A DNA stretch of 64,000 nucleotides from CAJCIW01 sp963833965 (GTDB lineage: Bacteria > Chlamydiota > Chlamydiia > Chlamydiales > Rhabdochlamydiaceae), in assembly GCA_963833965.1 (NCBI GenBank), contig CAWHZZ010000003.1, forward strand, positions 434,001 through 498,000. Direction: 5' to 3'. The translations under genes were made by a program, and so were the position numbers. The notes under the pieces were generated by a model, which was not told the DNA's origin, ran no database searches, and was given only the letters and a program-made list of their open reading frames with translations. Shown here in pieces: positions 1 through 8,138 of this stretch (positions are counted from its first letter, which is position 1; each line of letters starts with the position of its first letter).

Positions 1-344
1 CAAAAATTGCTCAAAAATTGAAGGACAATTCCGTTGCGATCGACACCCTCTATGTGAGCAACATTTCTAGATACATGGTTTCTTCCGAAGATAAAGATGC
101 TTACCAAAATACGATCAGACATCTCTTCACATTTGAAACAAAGTTGATTCATTGCGGCTTGGATTTGCGCCAAACAGTATTGCATGGTGTCGTCATGGTC
201 TCGCAACAACTTACCAGGAGCATGCTTTACCTAGAGAAAGAATCTGCAAAGGATCAAGGGCCAGTGGTTGAAGATGTCACGGATTCTGCAGAAGATAAGG
301 GGAATTCTGAACTCGTCGAGAGTTTAAATTCACTGAACGTCTAA
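1..344 (+). CDS. C-terminal part of an unidentified protein (start lies outside window)
   Basis: The reading frame is open from the first bases of the window, so the gene is cut by the window edge and only about 113 C-terminal residues are visible. The motif DTLYVSNISRYM near the start resembles segments of some Legionella/Leptospira SAM-dependent methyltransferase-like proteins, but this is a weak recollection and not an assignment. The C-terminus carries GPVVEDVTDSAEDKG. A very similar tail (GPLIEDVTDAS) ends an F-box-like paralog at 28260-29222 and two broken paralogs at about 26.7 and 27.1 kb. That suggests a shared C-terminal module among candidate effectors. A strong hairpin terminator follows the stop codon. 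Confidence 0.5.
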   Translation, partial: KIAQKLKDNSVAIDTLYVSNISRYMVSSEDKDAYQNTIRHLFTFETKLIHCGLDLRQTVLHGVVMVSQQLTRSMLYLEKESAKDQGPVVEDVTDSAEDKGNSELVESLNSLNV

Positions 345-357
345 TTCCTAATCCAAG

Positions 358-384
358 GGCTCAACTTTGTTGAGCCTTGTTTTT
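358..384. terminator. Intrinsic terminator between convergent genes
   Basis: The 8-bp perfect stem GGCTCAAC/GTTGAGCC with a TTT loop (358-376) is followed by TTGTTTTT on the plus strand. It terminates the partial gene ending at 344. The hairpin overlaps the stop codon of the minus-strand F-box-like gene, whose end is at 361. Confidence 0.8.
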
Positions 385-1044
385 CAGAAGCTTTTCAAGC
401 ATGGTCTCCTTCCATTTGTCCATAGGAGGGCTTGCATCTAAGAAGGGTGAGTAGATCGATTGAGGATAATAGATGCGGTGTGTGTTGTTCATTTGATCCA
501 GAGAAAAATCGCGGATCAGTTCAATCAGCCTTCCGTATAGGGGAAAGCAGACGCATTTCTCGTTACCCATCATTTTTAATGGAAAGTAGTTTTTGGCTTC
601 CGGGATCGCCATGGAAGGCAATTCACTCCAGGGCTGGATTTCTCCACCATTGGTTTTGTAGTTAAACTTGGCAAATTGGGTTCCAATCTTCGCCTTTTCC
701 GGCAGATCGTATTCGCCGAGGGTGGCGATATGCACAGCGTATTTTTCAGTTAAAGAATCGAGCTGTTCTTTGATTTGCCTCAAGGAAAACGACTGAAAGT
801 TCTTTTCGATCTCGCCAAGCCGAGAGACGTAATTCGGACAGAGGGCTTCAATGGTCTTAGAGGTCAATTGGAAAAATCCGGTCGATTTTGCCTCGATCGA
901 CTTTTTAAAAAGGGGAATCATTTTTTCTCGGATTTTGTCTTCAGCAATTGCCGACCATTCTTTGTTGACCGTCAAGAGACTGAAATAGTCATTGTAATCT
1001 GAAAAACTCAATATTTTTTCGATAAGTTCTCTGGGCAAAGTCAT
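361..1044 (-). CDS. F-box-like protein
   Basis: The protein is 227 aa when started at the ATG at 1044, placing the F-box at the very N-terminus (MTLPRELIEKIL). An in-frame ATG at 1080 would add 12 residues that look unrelated. The segment LPRELIEKILSF, then LLTVNKEWSAIAEDKI, follows the F-box pattern of an LPxE start, a hydrophobic helix and a Val/Asn-Lys-x-Trp core. The rest, about 185 aa, is not recognised and has no signal peptide or membrane segment. F-box proteins of environmental chlamydiae are thought to act inside the host by recruiting SCF ubiquitin ligases; that role here is inference from the motif. The gene is divergent from the adenosine deaminase-like gene starting at 1113. Confidence 0.6.
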   Translation of the reverse strand: MTLPRELIEKILSFSDYNDYFSLLTVNKEWSAIAEDKIREKMIPLFKKSIEAKSTGFFQLTSKTIEALCPNYVSRLGEIEKNFQSFSLRQIKEQLDSLTEKYAVHIATLGEYDLPEKAKIGTQFAKFNYKTNGGEIQPWSELPSMAIPEAKNYFPLKMMGNEKCVCFPLYGRLIELIRDFSLDQMNNTHRIYYPQSIYSPFLDASPPMDKWKETMLEKLLKNKAQQS

Positions 1045-1112
1045 AAACACCAATTTCCTTGACAACGAGCAAATAAACATCCATTTTATAGGAATATCTC
1101 GATAAAAACCAG

Positions 1113-2132
1113 ATGCGAAAGATCATTCTATTTATTATTTTAACTTTACACGGATATGCGATGGAACTCGACCTGTTGCCTTTGTTTCAAGAGATGCCCA
1201 AAGCGGAACTCCATCTTCACTTGGGAGGCTCTTATCCTTTGGACTACCTGCTCGGCATTGCCTCAGCGCCTCAGCAACAAGCTCTATTGAACAGCCTTGA
1301 AATGGTCTCCAAAAAAGTCGATTACCACGAAGGTTTTAAGGTCTTTGGCCTTATCGGTCAGATCGTCAATTCCGACGACAAAGTGGAAAGGGGAGTCGCT
1401 GCTTTGTGCCGCGCCCTGGAAAAGGACGGCGTTGTTTACGCAGAAATTCGCACGAATTTAAAAGATCTGGGAACCGGGTTGGAAGGGTATTTGCAATCCG
1501 TTCTTAGAGGGATGCAATCCGAGCGGTTGCAATCGCGCCTTTTGCTCAGCCTGCAGCGCGCTTCAACCCTTCCTCATGCGCAGAGGACGGTCGATCTCGC
1601 CATCAAGTATCGAGGACAAGGCGTTGTGGGAATCGATCTCTCTGGCGACTCTACGTTGGGCCAAATCGAGGCGATTTTGCCAGAGCTCAAACGCGCCAGG
1701 CAAGCGGGCCTATTTCTTACGGTACACATGGGGGAGTCGCCAAAAGAACAGAATCAAAAAGCGCTTTTGGAAGAACTGCAGCCTCACCGCATTGGCCACG
1801 GCGTTCATTTGACGCAGGATGCTCTGCAGTGGATTTTTGATCACCGCATCCCGATCGAAGTTTGTCCGACGAGCAGCGTGCTCGTCCAAATGATCGACGA
1901 TTATAGCGCGCATCCGGGGCTCGGCTATTATCTGCAGGGCCATCCCGTCGTGATTTGCACTGATGATCCCTTGATCTTTCAAAATTCCCTCTCAAGCGAA
2001 TTATTCGCCTTATCGGAGAAAACGTTTCTCAATTATAATCAGTTGTGCCAGCTGGCCAAAAGTGCTATTGAGCATGCTTTCTTAAGCGCCGAAGAAAAAG
2101 AAACGTTCCTTGCACAGTTTGATAGTTTTTAA
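1113..2132 (+). CDS. Adenosine deaminase-like amidohydrolase, possibly exported
   Basis: The 339-aa protein belongs to the adenosine/AMP deaminase family of zinc hydrolases, which convert adenosine (or N6-methyl-AMP in the ADAL branch) to inosine-type products. Metal-binding HLHLGGS lies at residues 34-40. The metal and catalytic motifs TVHMGES, RIGHGVHL, EVCPTSSV and the metal aspartates CTDDP follow in the normal order. The length fits the family. The first 16 residues (MRKIILFIILTLHGYA) look like a signal peptide; a start at the ATG at 1161 (MELDLL) would give a cytosolic enzyme. The choice decides whether the enzyme acts on host-derived adenosine outside the cytoplasm. I kept the upstream start because the hydrophobic stretch directly precedes the conserved domain. 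Confidence 0.85.
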   Translation: MRKIILFIILTLHGYAMELDLLPLFQEMPKAELHLHLGGSYPLDYLLGIASAPQQQALLNSLEMVSKKVDYHEGFKVFGLIGQIVNSDDKVERGVAALCRALEKDGVVYAEIRTNLKDLGTGLEGYLQSVLRGMQSERLQSRLLLSLQRASTLPHAQRTVDLAIKYRGQGVVGIDLSGDSTLGQIEAILPELKRARQAGLFLTVHMGESPKEQNQKALLEELQPHRIGHGVHLTQDALQWIFDHRIPIEVCPTSSVLVQMIDDYSAHPGLGYYLQGHPVVICTDDPLIFQNSLSSELFALSEKTFLNYNQLCQLAKSAIEHAFLSAEEKETFLAQFDSF

Positions 2133-2222
2133 TTGCAAACAATTGATAATCAGCAACTTGTGTCTAAGGTGTTTACATCTACCAATTTTTTTGGTAATAT
2201 AACCATTAAAGATGGTGGATCT

Positions 2223-2558
2223 ATGTTAGAAGGACTATTCGGCAACAAGGCGATTGAAAAAATCCTTTTTTACCTCTTGGTCAATGAAAAATGCTACCCT
2301 TCTGAACTCAAAAGGCAATTAAATCTCCCGCTTTTTGGCATTCAAAATGCACTAGCGAGACTGGAGCGGCAGGGCATCCTGGTCAGTTTTAAAGAGGGAA
2401 AAACGAGAATTTATCAGTGGAATCCCCGTTACCCTTTAAATAATGAGCTAAAAAAATTTATCGAAAAAGCCTATTCTTTTCTTCCTGAAAACATTAAAGA
2501 AAAGAGCTATGAACCGATTACCCGCAAACGCCCAAGAAGAGCAGGAAAACCATTGTAA
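2223..2558 (+). CDS. Winged-helix DNA-binding protein
   Basis: The 111-aa protein has an ArsR/MarR-like winged helix: a recognition-helix region (YPSELKRQLNLPLFGIQNA), then LARLERQGIL and a wing ending in YQWNPRYPL. The C-terminus is basic (RKRPRRAGKPL). The start is the ATG at 2223, preceded by GGTGG; a TTG further upstream would add 30 unconvincing residues. Its stop overlaps by one base the start of a nucleotidyltransferase-fold gene (TAATG). This regulator-plus-nucleotidyltransferase pairing recalls AbiE/MNT-type modules, so it may autoregulate the operon. That function is inference. Confidence 0.65.
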   Translation: MLEGLFGNKAIEKILFYLLVNEKCYPSELKRQLNLPLFGIQNALARLERQGILVSFKEGKTRIYQWNPRYPLNNELKKFIEKAYSFLPENIKEKSYEPITRKRPRRAGKPL

Positions 2559-3112
2559 TGGCCAAAAAAGTTGATTGGAAAAATATCGATGTTAAAGATT
2601 TAGCCGGTCTTATTTCAGACGCCTTGCGAAAAGATGGTATAGAGATCATTCTGGTGGGAGGAGCATGCGTGACGATTTATTCTGAAAATCGTTATGTTTC
2701 CTATGATTTGGATTACATAACATGGGAAGATAAATTAAAGGTGAAAAAGTCATTGGAACGACTGGGCTTTCATGAAAAGAATAAACATTTTTCCCATCCC
2801 GATTGTCCTTACTTAATCGAGTTTGTTACTCCTCCGGTTGCAGTAGGAAACGAGCTTGTTCAAAAATTCGAAGAATTAACTACTCCTTTTGGCTCGTTAA
2901 AACTGCTTCGACCAATTGATTGTGTTAAAGACCGGCTTGCAAGTTATTTCCATTGGAATGACAAACAAGCATTGAACCAAGCCATTGAAGTTTGTTCTGA
3001 CCAAATGATCGATTTTGAGGAAATTCGAAAATGGTCAAGTGCTGAGGGATTTGAAAACAAATTCGATTTGTTCGTGGAAGCTTTTAATAAGAGGCGCGAG
3101 AATTTTGAATGA
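2558..3112 (+). CDS. Nucleotidyltransferase-fold protein
   Basis: The 184-aa protein has the N-terminal signature of the DNA polymerase beta-like nucleotidyltransferase superfamily: LVGGACVTIYSE followed by a DLD pair (residues about 50-52). The Gly-Gly helix and the metal-binding aspartates are both present. The C-terminal half is helical (KDRLASYFHWND, then QAIEVCSDQ), as in DUF6036/AbiEii-like proteins. It is translationally coupled to the winged-helix gene upstream and to the release-factor-like gene downstream (4-bp overlap at 3109-3112). A toxin or tRNA/protein-modifying nucleotidyltransferase is possible; the target is unknown. Confidence 0.6.
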   Translation: MAKKVDWKNIDVKDLAGLISDALRKDGIEIILVGGACVTIYSENRYVSYDLDYITWEDKLKVKKSLERLGFHEKNKHFSHPDCPYLIEFVTPPVAVGNELVQKFEELTTPFGSLKLLRPIDCVKDRLASYFHWNDKQALNQAIEVCSDQMIDFEEIRKWSSAEGFENKFDLFVEAFNKRRENFE

Positions 3113-3513
3113 TCCGTAAAGAAAAATTCGATGAATTGCATGCCAGAATGGAGCGGCTCGGCATCCAAGAAGGGGACTTGGTGGAAAAGTTCATTTTGGG
3201 ATCGGGAAGCGGGGGGCAGAAAATCAACAAGACGTCGTCCTGCGTCTATTTGAAGCATCTCCCCACGGGAATTGAAATTAAGTGTCAGCGGGAGCGCTCA
3301 CGAGAGCTCAACCGCTATTATGCGCGAAAAGAGCTTTGCGACCGCATTGAAGAGAAAATCGAAAATAAAAAATCGGAGCGGCAGCAGATGATCGAAAAGA
3401 TCCGCCGTCAAAAACGGCGCCGCTCCCGCAAGAGCAAAGAGAAAATGCTCGCCTCCAAAAAGCAGCAGTCGGAAAAGAAAACGCTGCGACATGCACCGAA
3501 AAACTTCGAATAA
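3109..3513 (+). CDS. Peptide chain release factor-like GGQ protein
   Basis: The 134-aa protein carries the catalytic GGQ loop of class I release factors at about residues 34-36 (GSGSGGQKINKTSSCV) with no codon-recognition domain. The C-terminal tail is strongly basic and helical (about residues 80-134). This architecture is that of the ArfB/C12orf65-like rescue peptidyl-tRNA hydrolases, which free stalled ribosomes. Such proteins bind the mRNA channel through the basic tail. It overlaps the nucleotidyltransferase gene by ATGA, so the three genes from 2223 form one transcription unit. Confidence 0.8.
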   Translation: MIRKEKFDELHARMERLGIQEGDLVEKFILGSGSGGQKINKTSSCVYLKHLPTGIEIKCQRERSRELNRYYARKELCDRIEEKIENKKSERQQMIEKIRRQKRRRSRKSKEKMLASKKQQSEKKTLRHAPKNFE

Positions 3514-3582
3514 TTGAATTTTTTTTTCTGTACAACAATCCAGCGAGGGTTAACAATTTTACCTTTTTTAATTGAGGTAATT

Positions 3583-5499
3583 ATGTTGGCCCGTTTTTTG
3601 GTTTTGCTTCTCCTGCCAGTTCATTCGTTGCTAGGTACAATTAACGAGAGTGAATCCGAACTCTGGCAAGAGGGACCGGTATCGGAATGGGTCATGCCTA
3701 GGGAATTCTCAAGGGAGGTTGACGAAGAATCGACCCATTTGCAATTTTTGCTGTTGGATTGCCAAGACTGCTTTCCTGAAAAATCGGAATATTTCCATGT
3801 GGCGGCAAAGATTCTTTCGCAGACAGGGATCGAGGCGATAGGCCAAATCGAAATTGGTTTTGATCCTGCGTTTCAAACACTCACCGTGCATGAAATTAAA
3901 GTCCTGCGCGATGGAGTGTGGATCAATAAAATGAACTCGAGGAGCGAGCTGTTGCAAAGAGAAGAGGGATTGGAGAATCGGCTTTTCCACGGGGATTTGA
4001 CCGTCGTTTATTTTCTAGAAGACATCCGCCTCGGAGACATCGTCGAATATTCTTATTCGCGTACGGGAGCAAACCCGCTTTTTTCCGAGCATTACGTCAA
4101 TCGGATGAATTTACAGGGGCATTTCACCATCAAAAAGATCTCCCATCGATTACTCACATACCCGGATCATGAATTTTCCATTAAACAGTTCAACACAGAA
4201 ATAGAACCCTCAGTCGCCGATTTATCCGACTCTTTACGCGAGTGGAATTGGGAGGTCTTAGATCCAGAGGTAAGCTCCGATGAGGAGTTCCAGCCCGAAT
4301 GGTTCTGCTCGGAGGCTTACGTCGAGGTCAGCGACTACCGCAACTGGGGAGCGGTCGCCGATTTGATCACTCCGCTTTTTGCTATCCCGAAAGATTTTGA
4401 AAGTTCAATTTCCGAAGAAATGGCCGAGCTCGTGGCGTCGTGGACGGGTTCGGATTTGGACAAGGCTTTGGCCGCTTTGCGTTTTGTGCAAGATGAGGTG
4501 AGATACCTCGGATTCGAAGAAGGCGTGATGGGCCATATGCCCCATGATCCTCTTCTTGTCTTTCAACGGCGCTTTGGCGACTGCAAAGATAAAACTTTTT
4601 TACTGCATTGCCTTCTTCGCCTGATGGACATTTCATCCACTCCTGTCCTCGTCAATATTTCCGAGGGCAAACTGCTTTCCGAGGCGCTGCCTAATCCCTT
4701 CGTGTTTAATCATATCATCCTCAGGATCACGATCGGAGGAGTAGACTACTGGGTAGATTCAACAATCACTTTACAGGGCGGTCCTTTGAGTGGGAATTTC
4801 TTCCCAAATTATTACTGGGGTCTTCCACTGGCAAAAGGGACAGACTCCCTTGCCCGTCTTCCGGAATGCCGTTTGGAAAAGCCTACGCTGATTGATACCC
4901 ATGTTGAGGTCGTTTCGGAGGACCTCGCGCAATTGTCGACGGAGTGGTACGCATTTGGACCCAAAGCGGATGGTTACCGCCAATATATTGAGCAGATCGG
5001 CCTTGACGTCCTTTCTGAAGAGACCTTGAACGCGCTTCAAAAAAGGTATGGCAATGTTTCCATCAGCTCCCCAATGCAGATCGAGGACGACAGAGCAAAT
5101 AATGTCTTTCGATTGACAGAGTCGTATTTTATCCCTTTGCGCAAGAGGGGAGGCAATCACATTTTGAACGTCTCTTCTATAGTGATCAGACGGTTCCTCG
5201 ACAGCTACTTCAACCCCAATCGAACTGCCCCCTATTCCATCATTTATCCTCTTTGGGTCAAAGAGCATATCCATATCGATAACCCCTTCTGCGAATGGGA
5301 CGAAGTAGGAGAGGAAAACAGCTACGAGCAAGGTTCGGTCGTATACCACTACTTTGCAGACGTCGAAGATCATCAAGCGGATTTTTATCATGAGCTCAGA
5401 CACCTCGACGACCATATTCCGGTCTCAGACATCAAAGAATATTGGGAAGCTGCGCAGGAAATCGAAGAAAACGGATCTCTTGATTTTGATGTAGACTGA
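3583..5499 (+). CDS. Exported DUF3857/transglutaminase-like protein
   Basis: The start is the ATG at 3583, with TGAGGTAATT just upstream. The protein is about 638 aa and begins with a signal peptide (MLARFLVLLLLPVHSLLG). An N-terminal DUF3857-like beta region is followed by a transglutaminase core with the catalytic cysteine in RRFGDCKDKTFLL (about residue 340), the histidine in FNHIILRI and the aspartate in YWVDST. It is therefore a plausible active papain-fold enzyme in the periplasm or at the surface. Family members are widespread but poorly characterised. The C-terminus is acidic. A run of hairpins follows the stop codon. Confidence 0.8.
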   Translation: MLARFLVLLLLPVHSLLGTINESESELWQEGPVSEWVMPREFSREVDEESTHLQFLLLDCQDCFPEKSEYFHVAAKILSQTGIEAIGQIEIGFDPAFQTLTVHEIKVLRDGVWINKMNSRSELLQREEGLENRLFHGDLTVVYFLEDIRLGDIVEYSYSRTGANPLFSEHYVNRMNLQGHFTIKKISHRLLTYPDHEFSIKQFNTEIEPSVADLSDSLREWNWEVLDPEVSSDEEFQPEWFCSEAYVEVSDYRNWGAVADLITPLFAIPKDFESSISEEMAELVASWTGSDLDKALAALRFVQDEVRYLGFEEGVMGHMPHDPLLVFQRRFGDCKDKTFLLHCLLRLMDISSTPVLVNISEGKLLSEALPNPFVFNHIILRITIGGVDYWVDSTITLQGGPLSGNFFPNYYWGLPLAKGTDSLARLPECRLEKPTLIDTHVEVVSEDLAQLSTEWYAFGPKADGYRQYIEQIGLDVLSEETLNALQKRYGNVSISSPMQIEDDRANNVFRLTESYFIPLRKRGGNHILNVSSIVIRRFLDSYFNPNRTAPYSIIYPLWVKEHIHIDNPFCEWDEVGEENSYEQGSVVYHYFADVEDHQADFYHELRHLDDHIPVSDIKEYWEAAQEIEENGSLDFDVD

Positions 5500-5521
5500 C
5501 GTTAAAATAGTCACCTTTGAA

Positions 5522-5610
5522 CCCGGCCTTAAGGCCTGGGATTGAGTGGGGGCCGAGCTTCGTACTCGGCCCAACATTGTTTTTGAAAATACCCGGCCCT
5601 TAAGGGCCGG
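5522..5610 (+). promoter_or_regulatory. Three successive GC-rich hairpins ahead of the efflux operon
   Basis: Three hairpins lie between the transglutaminase-like gene and tolC. CCCGGCCTTAAGGCCTGGG is at 5522-5540. GGGCCGAG...CTCGGCCC is at 5550-5572, followed eight bases later by TTTTT. The perfect palindrome CCGGCCCTTAAGGGCCGG is at 5593-5610. The middle one can serve as terminator of the upstream gene. The last ends 18 bases before the tolC start and would lie in its leader. The first and third share the GGCCYTTAAGG core, so this may be a repeat-derived element. Confidence 0.55.
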
Positions 5611-5628
5611 ATTTCCGCCCGAGGACGG

Positions 5629-6903
5629 ATGAAAATTCTGCGTCTTTATTTTCTGTTTTTTATTCTTTTTTGCTCTTGCTTATGCGCTGAGCCGCTCAGC
5701 CTAGCCGAGTTGATCGATATTGCCTTAAAGAATAATCCGGAGACACAGAAAGTTTGGACAAATGTCAAGCGCGCTCAGGCCAGTGTCGGGCTCTCGAAGA
5801 GCGATCTATATCCCCATCTGAATGCCCAAGGAATGCTGACCCACGCGCGTGAAGTAAAATTTCCCAACGGTCCCAACACTGTTTTCACTAACTATGGCGC
5901 TGAGCTCAACCTGAGCTACCTTTTATTCGACTTTGGCGAGACGCGGGCCGCGGTGCGAGCGTGCAAAGAGGCTTTGCAATCGGCCAAGTGGGGATCCGAT
6001 TTTGCGATTCAAAAAATTATTGCCGAAGTGGCGTCGCAGTATTACGAGTACTTGAACGCTTCAGAGTTATTGGAGTCTGCTGACAGCACACTTTGTGATG
6101 CGAGAATGATCATGGATGCCGCCGAAGAGCTCTGCCATGCGGGTTTGCGGGGCGCAAATGATTTCATCACGGCCAAGGCCGCTGTCGCGGAAATCCGGAT
6201 GAATGTCGCTCGCTTGACGGCCGAGGCGGCGATTGCTTATGGGAAGTTGCTTAAGTCGCTTGGGCTGTCCATCGACACCCAGCTGCAAGTCCAAACGCGC
6301 CCCGAAGGGATGCAAAATCCGCTTTTCAAACAGGGGATCGCTGCGCTCTTGCAATCGGCCGAAGAGCAACGAGCGGACATCATGGCCAAGCAGGCCTCTT
6401 TGTCCGAGATGAATGCGCTTGTCACTAAAGCAAAGCGGGCCCCGCTGCCGAAACTCCGCGCGCTCGGACAAGCTGGCTGGCTGGAATATGGGAAACATCG
6501 AGGCAACGGCTACAACTATAGCGCTGGGCTCGCCTTGGACGTTCCCCTTTTCAAAGGATTTGAGTACACCTATCGTAAAAGGGCCGCTATCGCTGATGCA
6601 GAAATGACCTCCGCCGACCTCAAAGAGCTGCATGACGCCATTGCGCTCGAAGTCCTCAGCTTCAGCGAGACTGCCAAGGCCGCCGAGTCCGCCATGGGAT
6701 TCAGCGAGGAATTTTTCGACGAAGCATTAAAATCGTACGATGGTTCTGTCCAAAGCTACAAATCGGGGCTCATCAATATTTTCGATTTGCTGCAATCGCA
6801 ACGCTTTTTGGCGGATGCGCGCAATAAAAAAGCCCAAGCGAAGACCGCATGGCTCGTCTCGCTGGCCCAACTCGCATTTGCCACCGGGAGTTTAAAACAA
6901 TGA
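5629..6903 (+). CDS. TolC-family outer membrane efflux protein
   Basis: The 424-aa protein has a signal peptide (residues 1-21, ending CLCAEPL) and the two-fold helical repeat of TolC-type channels. Typical patterns are LAELIDIALKNNPE near residue 25, LSYLLFDFGETRA around 95, DVPLFKGFEYTYRKRAA around 305 and a final SYKSGLINIFDLLQSQ. It forms the outer membrane exit duct of a tripartite pump. The start is the ATG at 5629, with GAGG six bases upstream. The stop overlaps the membrane fusion protein start (ATGA), so the RND pump genes are translated as a coupled set. Confidence 0.92.
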   Translation: MKILRLYFLFFILFCSCLCAEPLSLAELIDIALKNNPETQKVWTNVKRAQASVGLSKSDLYPHLNAQGMLTHAREVKFPNGPNTVFTNYGAELNLSYLLFDFGETRAAVRACKEALQSAKWGSDFAIQKIIAEVASQYYEYLNASELLESADSTLCDARMIMDAAEELCHAGLRGANDFITAKAAVAEIRMNVARLTAEAAIAYGKLLKSLGLSIDTQLQVQTRPEGMQNPLFKQGIAALLQSAEEQRADIMAKQASLSEMNALVTKAKRAPLPKLRALGQAGWLEYGKHRGNGYNYSAGLALDVPLFKGFEYTYRKRAAIADAEMTSADLKELHDAIALEVLSFSETAKAAESAMGFSEEFFDEALKSYDGSVQSYKSGLINIFDLLQSQRFLADARNKKAQAKTAWLVSLAQLAFATGSLKQ

Positions 6904-8138
6904 AATCCATTAATCTGCTCATCGCAACCTCTATCCTCCTCGCAGCTTGTTCCGATAAACAGGGGCAGCAAAGCTTTGAACTCCCTCCCGTTCCCGTTCA
7001 AACCGCTAGTGTCGAAACGCGCGATGTCCCTCTCTATTTTGAGGCTCTGGGGGTTGTGAAACCCGCGCAGACGGCAGACGTTCGACCTCAGGTTACCGGC
7101 ATGATCAAAGAAGTGCACTTTACCGATGGAGAGTGGGTCGAAGAGGGGACTTTGCTCTTCACGATCGAAGACGCGCCTTATGCGATTCGCGTCCAAGAGC
7201 AGCAATCGCAGCTCTCGCAAGACTTAGCGCATTTGAACAATGCGAAGAAAAAACTTAGCCGGTTTAAAAGCTTGACCAACCAAGATCTCATCGCCAAGGT
7301 CGAGTGGGACGAACTCGAAACGCAGATCATGTTGCACGAAGCGGTGGTCCAAGCGGACGAAGCGCGCCTTGCTGCCGCCAAGCTCGATTTAGAGCATTGC
7401 CGGATCGTTGCACCGATCGCAGGGTTTGCGGGAAAAAGCGCTTTGGGCAAGGGTAATATGGTATCCGATGCTCCACTTGTGACTTTGACTCGGAATGACC
7501 CCCTTTACGTCGATTTCACAATCACGGAAAAAGAGCTTAAGCAGGTTATACCAAGTTCGGTTGGAACCCTCACTTTCGACAAAGCCAGCGCCCCAGGTTT
7601 GCAAGAGGCGAAGCCGATGTCGAAACAGCCCATGTGTAAACACATGGGCGATGCAGACAGTTGCAAAGATGGGGATGCTGGCGCAGTCAAAAGTGGGGGT
7701 TCCAACCGAACTTGGTATACCTTGGCAACGCCTTTGATCAAAGTCTATTCTGCCGGCAGCGAAGAATACATTGCGGCTGGCAAAGTGACGTTTTTAGACC
7801 ATGCACTCGATCCCAAGTCGGGAATGCTCGCCGCGACGGGCGTACTCGTCAAATCGCTAAAACCGCTTTGGCCAGGCCAGTCTGTCCGCGTCCATCTCTA
7901 TTTTGGAAAAAAAGAGAAGGCCAAGTTGATTCCGATGCGCGCTGTCAAGACCAACCAGGACGGCCCTTACATTTTTATCGTTAATGAAAGCGGTGCGGTC
8001 GAGATTCGTACCATCAAACTCGGCCCTGAAGAAAAAGGGCAAATTGTTGTTGAAGAGGGCTTAGATGGAATCTCGAAGGTCATCACAGAAGGGCATTTGC
8101 GGCTATTTCCCGGTGCCAAAGTCGAGGAAAGTCGATGA
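6900..8138 (+). CDS. RND efflux membrane fusion lipoprotein with an in-frame palindromic insertion
   Basis: The start is the ATG at 6900, giving 412 aa. The lipobox LLAAC puts the acylated cysteine near residue 18, so this is a lipid-anchored periplasmic adaptor. A lipoyl/hairpin domain (VRPQVTGMIKEVHFTDGEWV), a coiled-coil hairpin and beta-barrel (NDPLYVDFTITEKELKQV) follow the HlyD/AcrA plan. After KQV the family would continue directly to ATPLIKVY...VTFLDHALDPKSGM. Here about 57 additional residues, rich in Cys, Asp, Lys and Ser, are encoded by the palindromic element at 7547-7719. Removing 171 bases restores a clean frame (KQV-TLATPLIKV). It overlaps both neighbours by ATGA. Confidence 0.9.
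   Translation: MKSINLLIATSILLAACSDKQGQQSFELPPVPVQTASVETRDVPLYFEALGVVKPAQTADVRPQVTGMIKEVHFTDGEWVEEGTLLFTIEDAPYAIRVQEQQSQLSQDLAHLNNAKKKLSRFKSLTNQDLIAKVEWDELETQIMLHEAVVQADEARLAAAKLDLEHCRIVAPIAGFAGKSALGKGNMVSDAPLVTLTRNDPLYVDFTITEKELKQVIPSSVGTLTFDKASAPGLQEAKPMSKQPMCKHMGDADSCKDGDAGAVKSGGSNRTWYTLATPLIKVYSAGSEEYIAAGKVTFLDHALDPKSGMLAATGVLVKSLKPLWPGQSVRVHLYFGKKEKAKLIPMRAVKTNQDGPYIFIVNESGAVEIRTIKLGPEEKGQIVVEEGLDGISKVITEGHLRLFPGAKVEESR
7547..7719. mobile_element. Palindromic MITE-like element inserted in a coding region
   Basis: The element has about 30-bp terminal inverted repeats. The left end reads TATACCAAGTTCGGTTGG and continues AACC; the right end is its reverse complement with only one or two mismatches near the inner edge. 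The ends are TA/TA, so a TA target duplication is plausible. The centre holds the hairpin CCCATGTGTAAACACATGGG. The net insertion of 171 bases is 57 codons with no stop in the host frame. The layout matches a second element at 14174-14358, with ends TATAC and a central CATGTG-4-CACATG hairpin followed by CGATG. Confidence 0.8.

Noticed and set aside
4771..5415. 214-codon minus-strand open frame
   Set aside because: It is antisense to the transglutaminase-like gene, which has a signal peptide, active-site residues and a ribosome-binding site.
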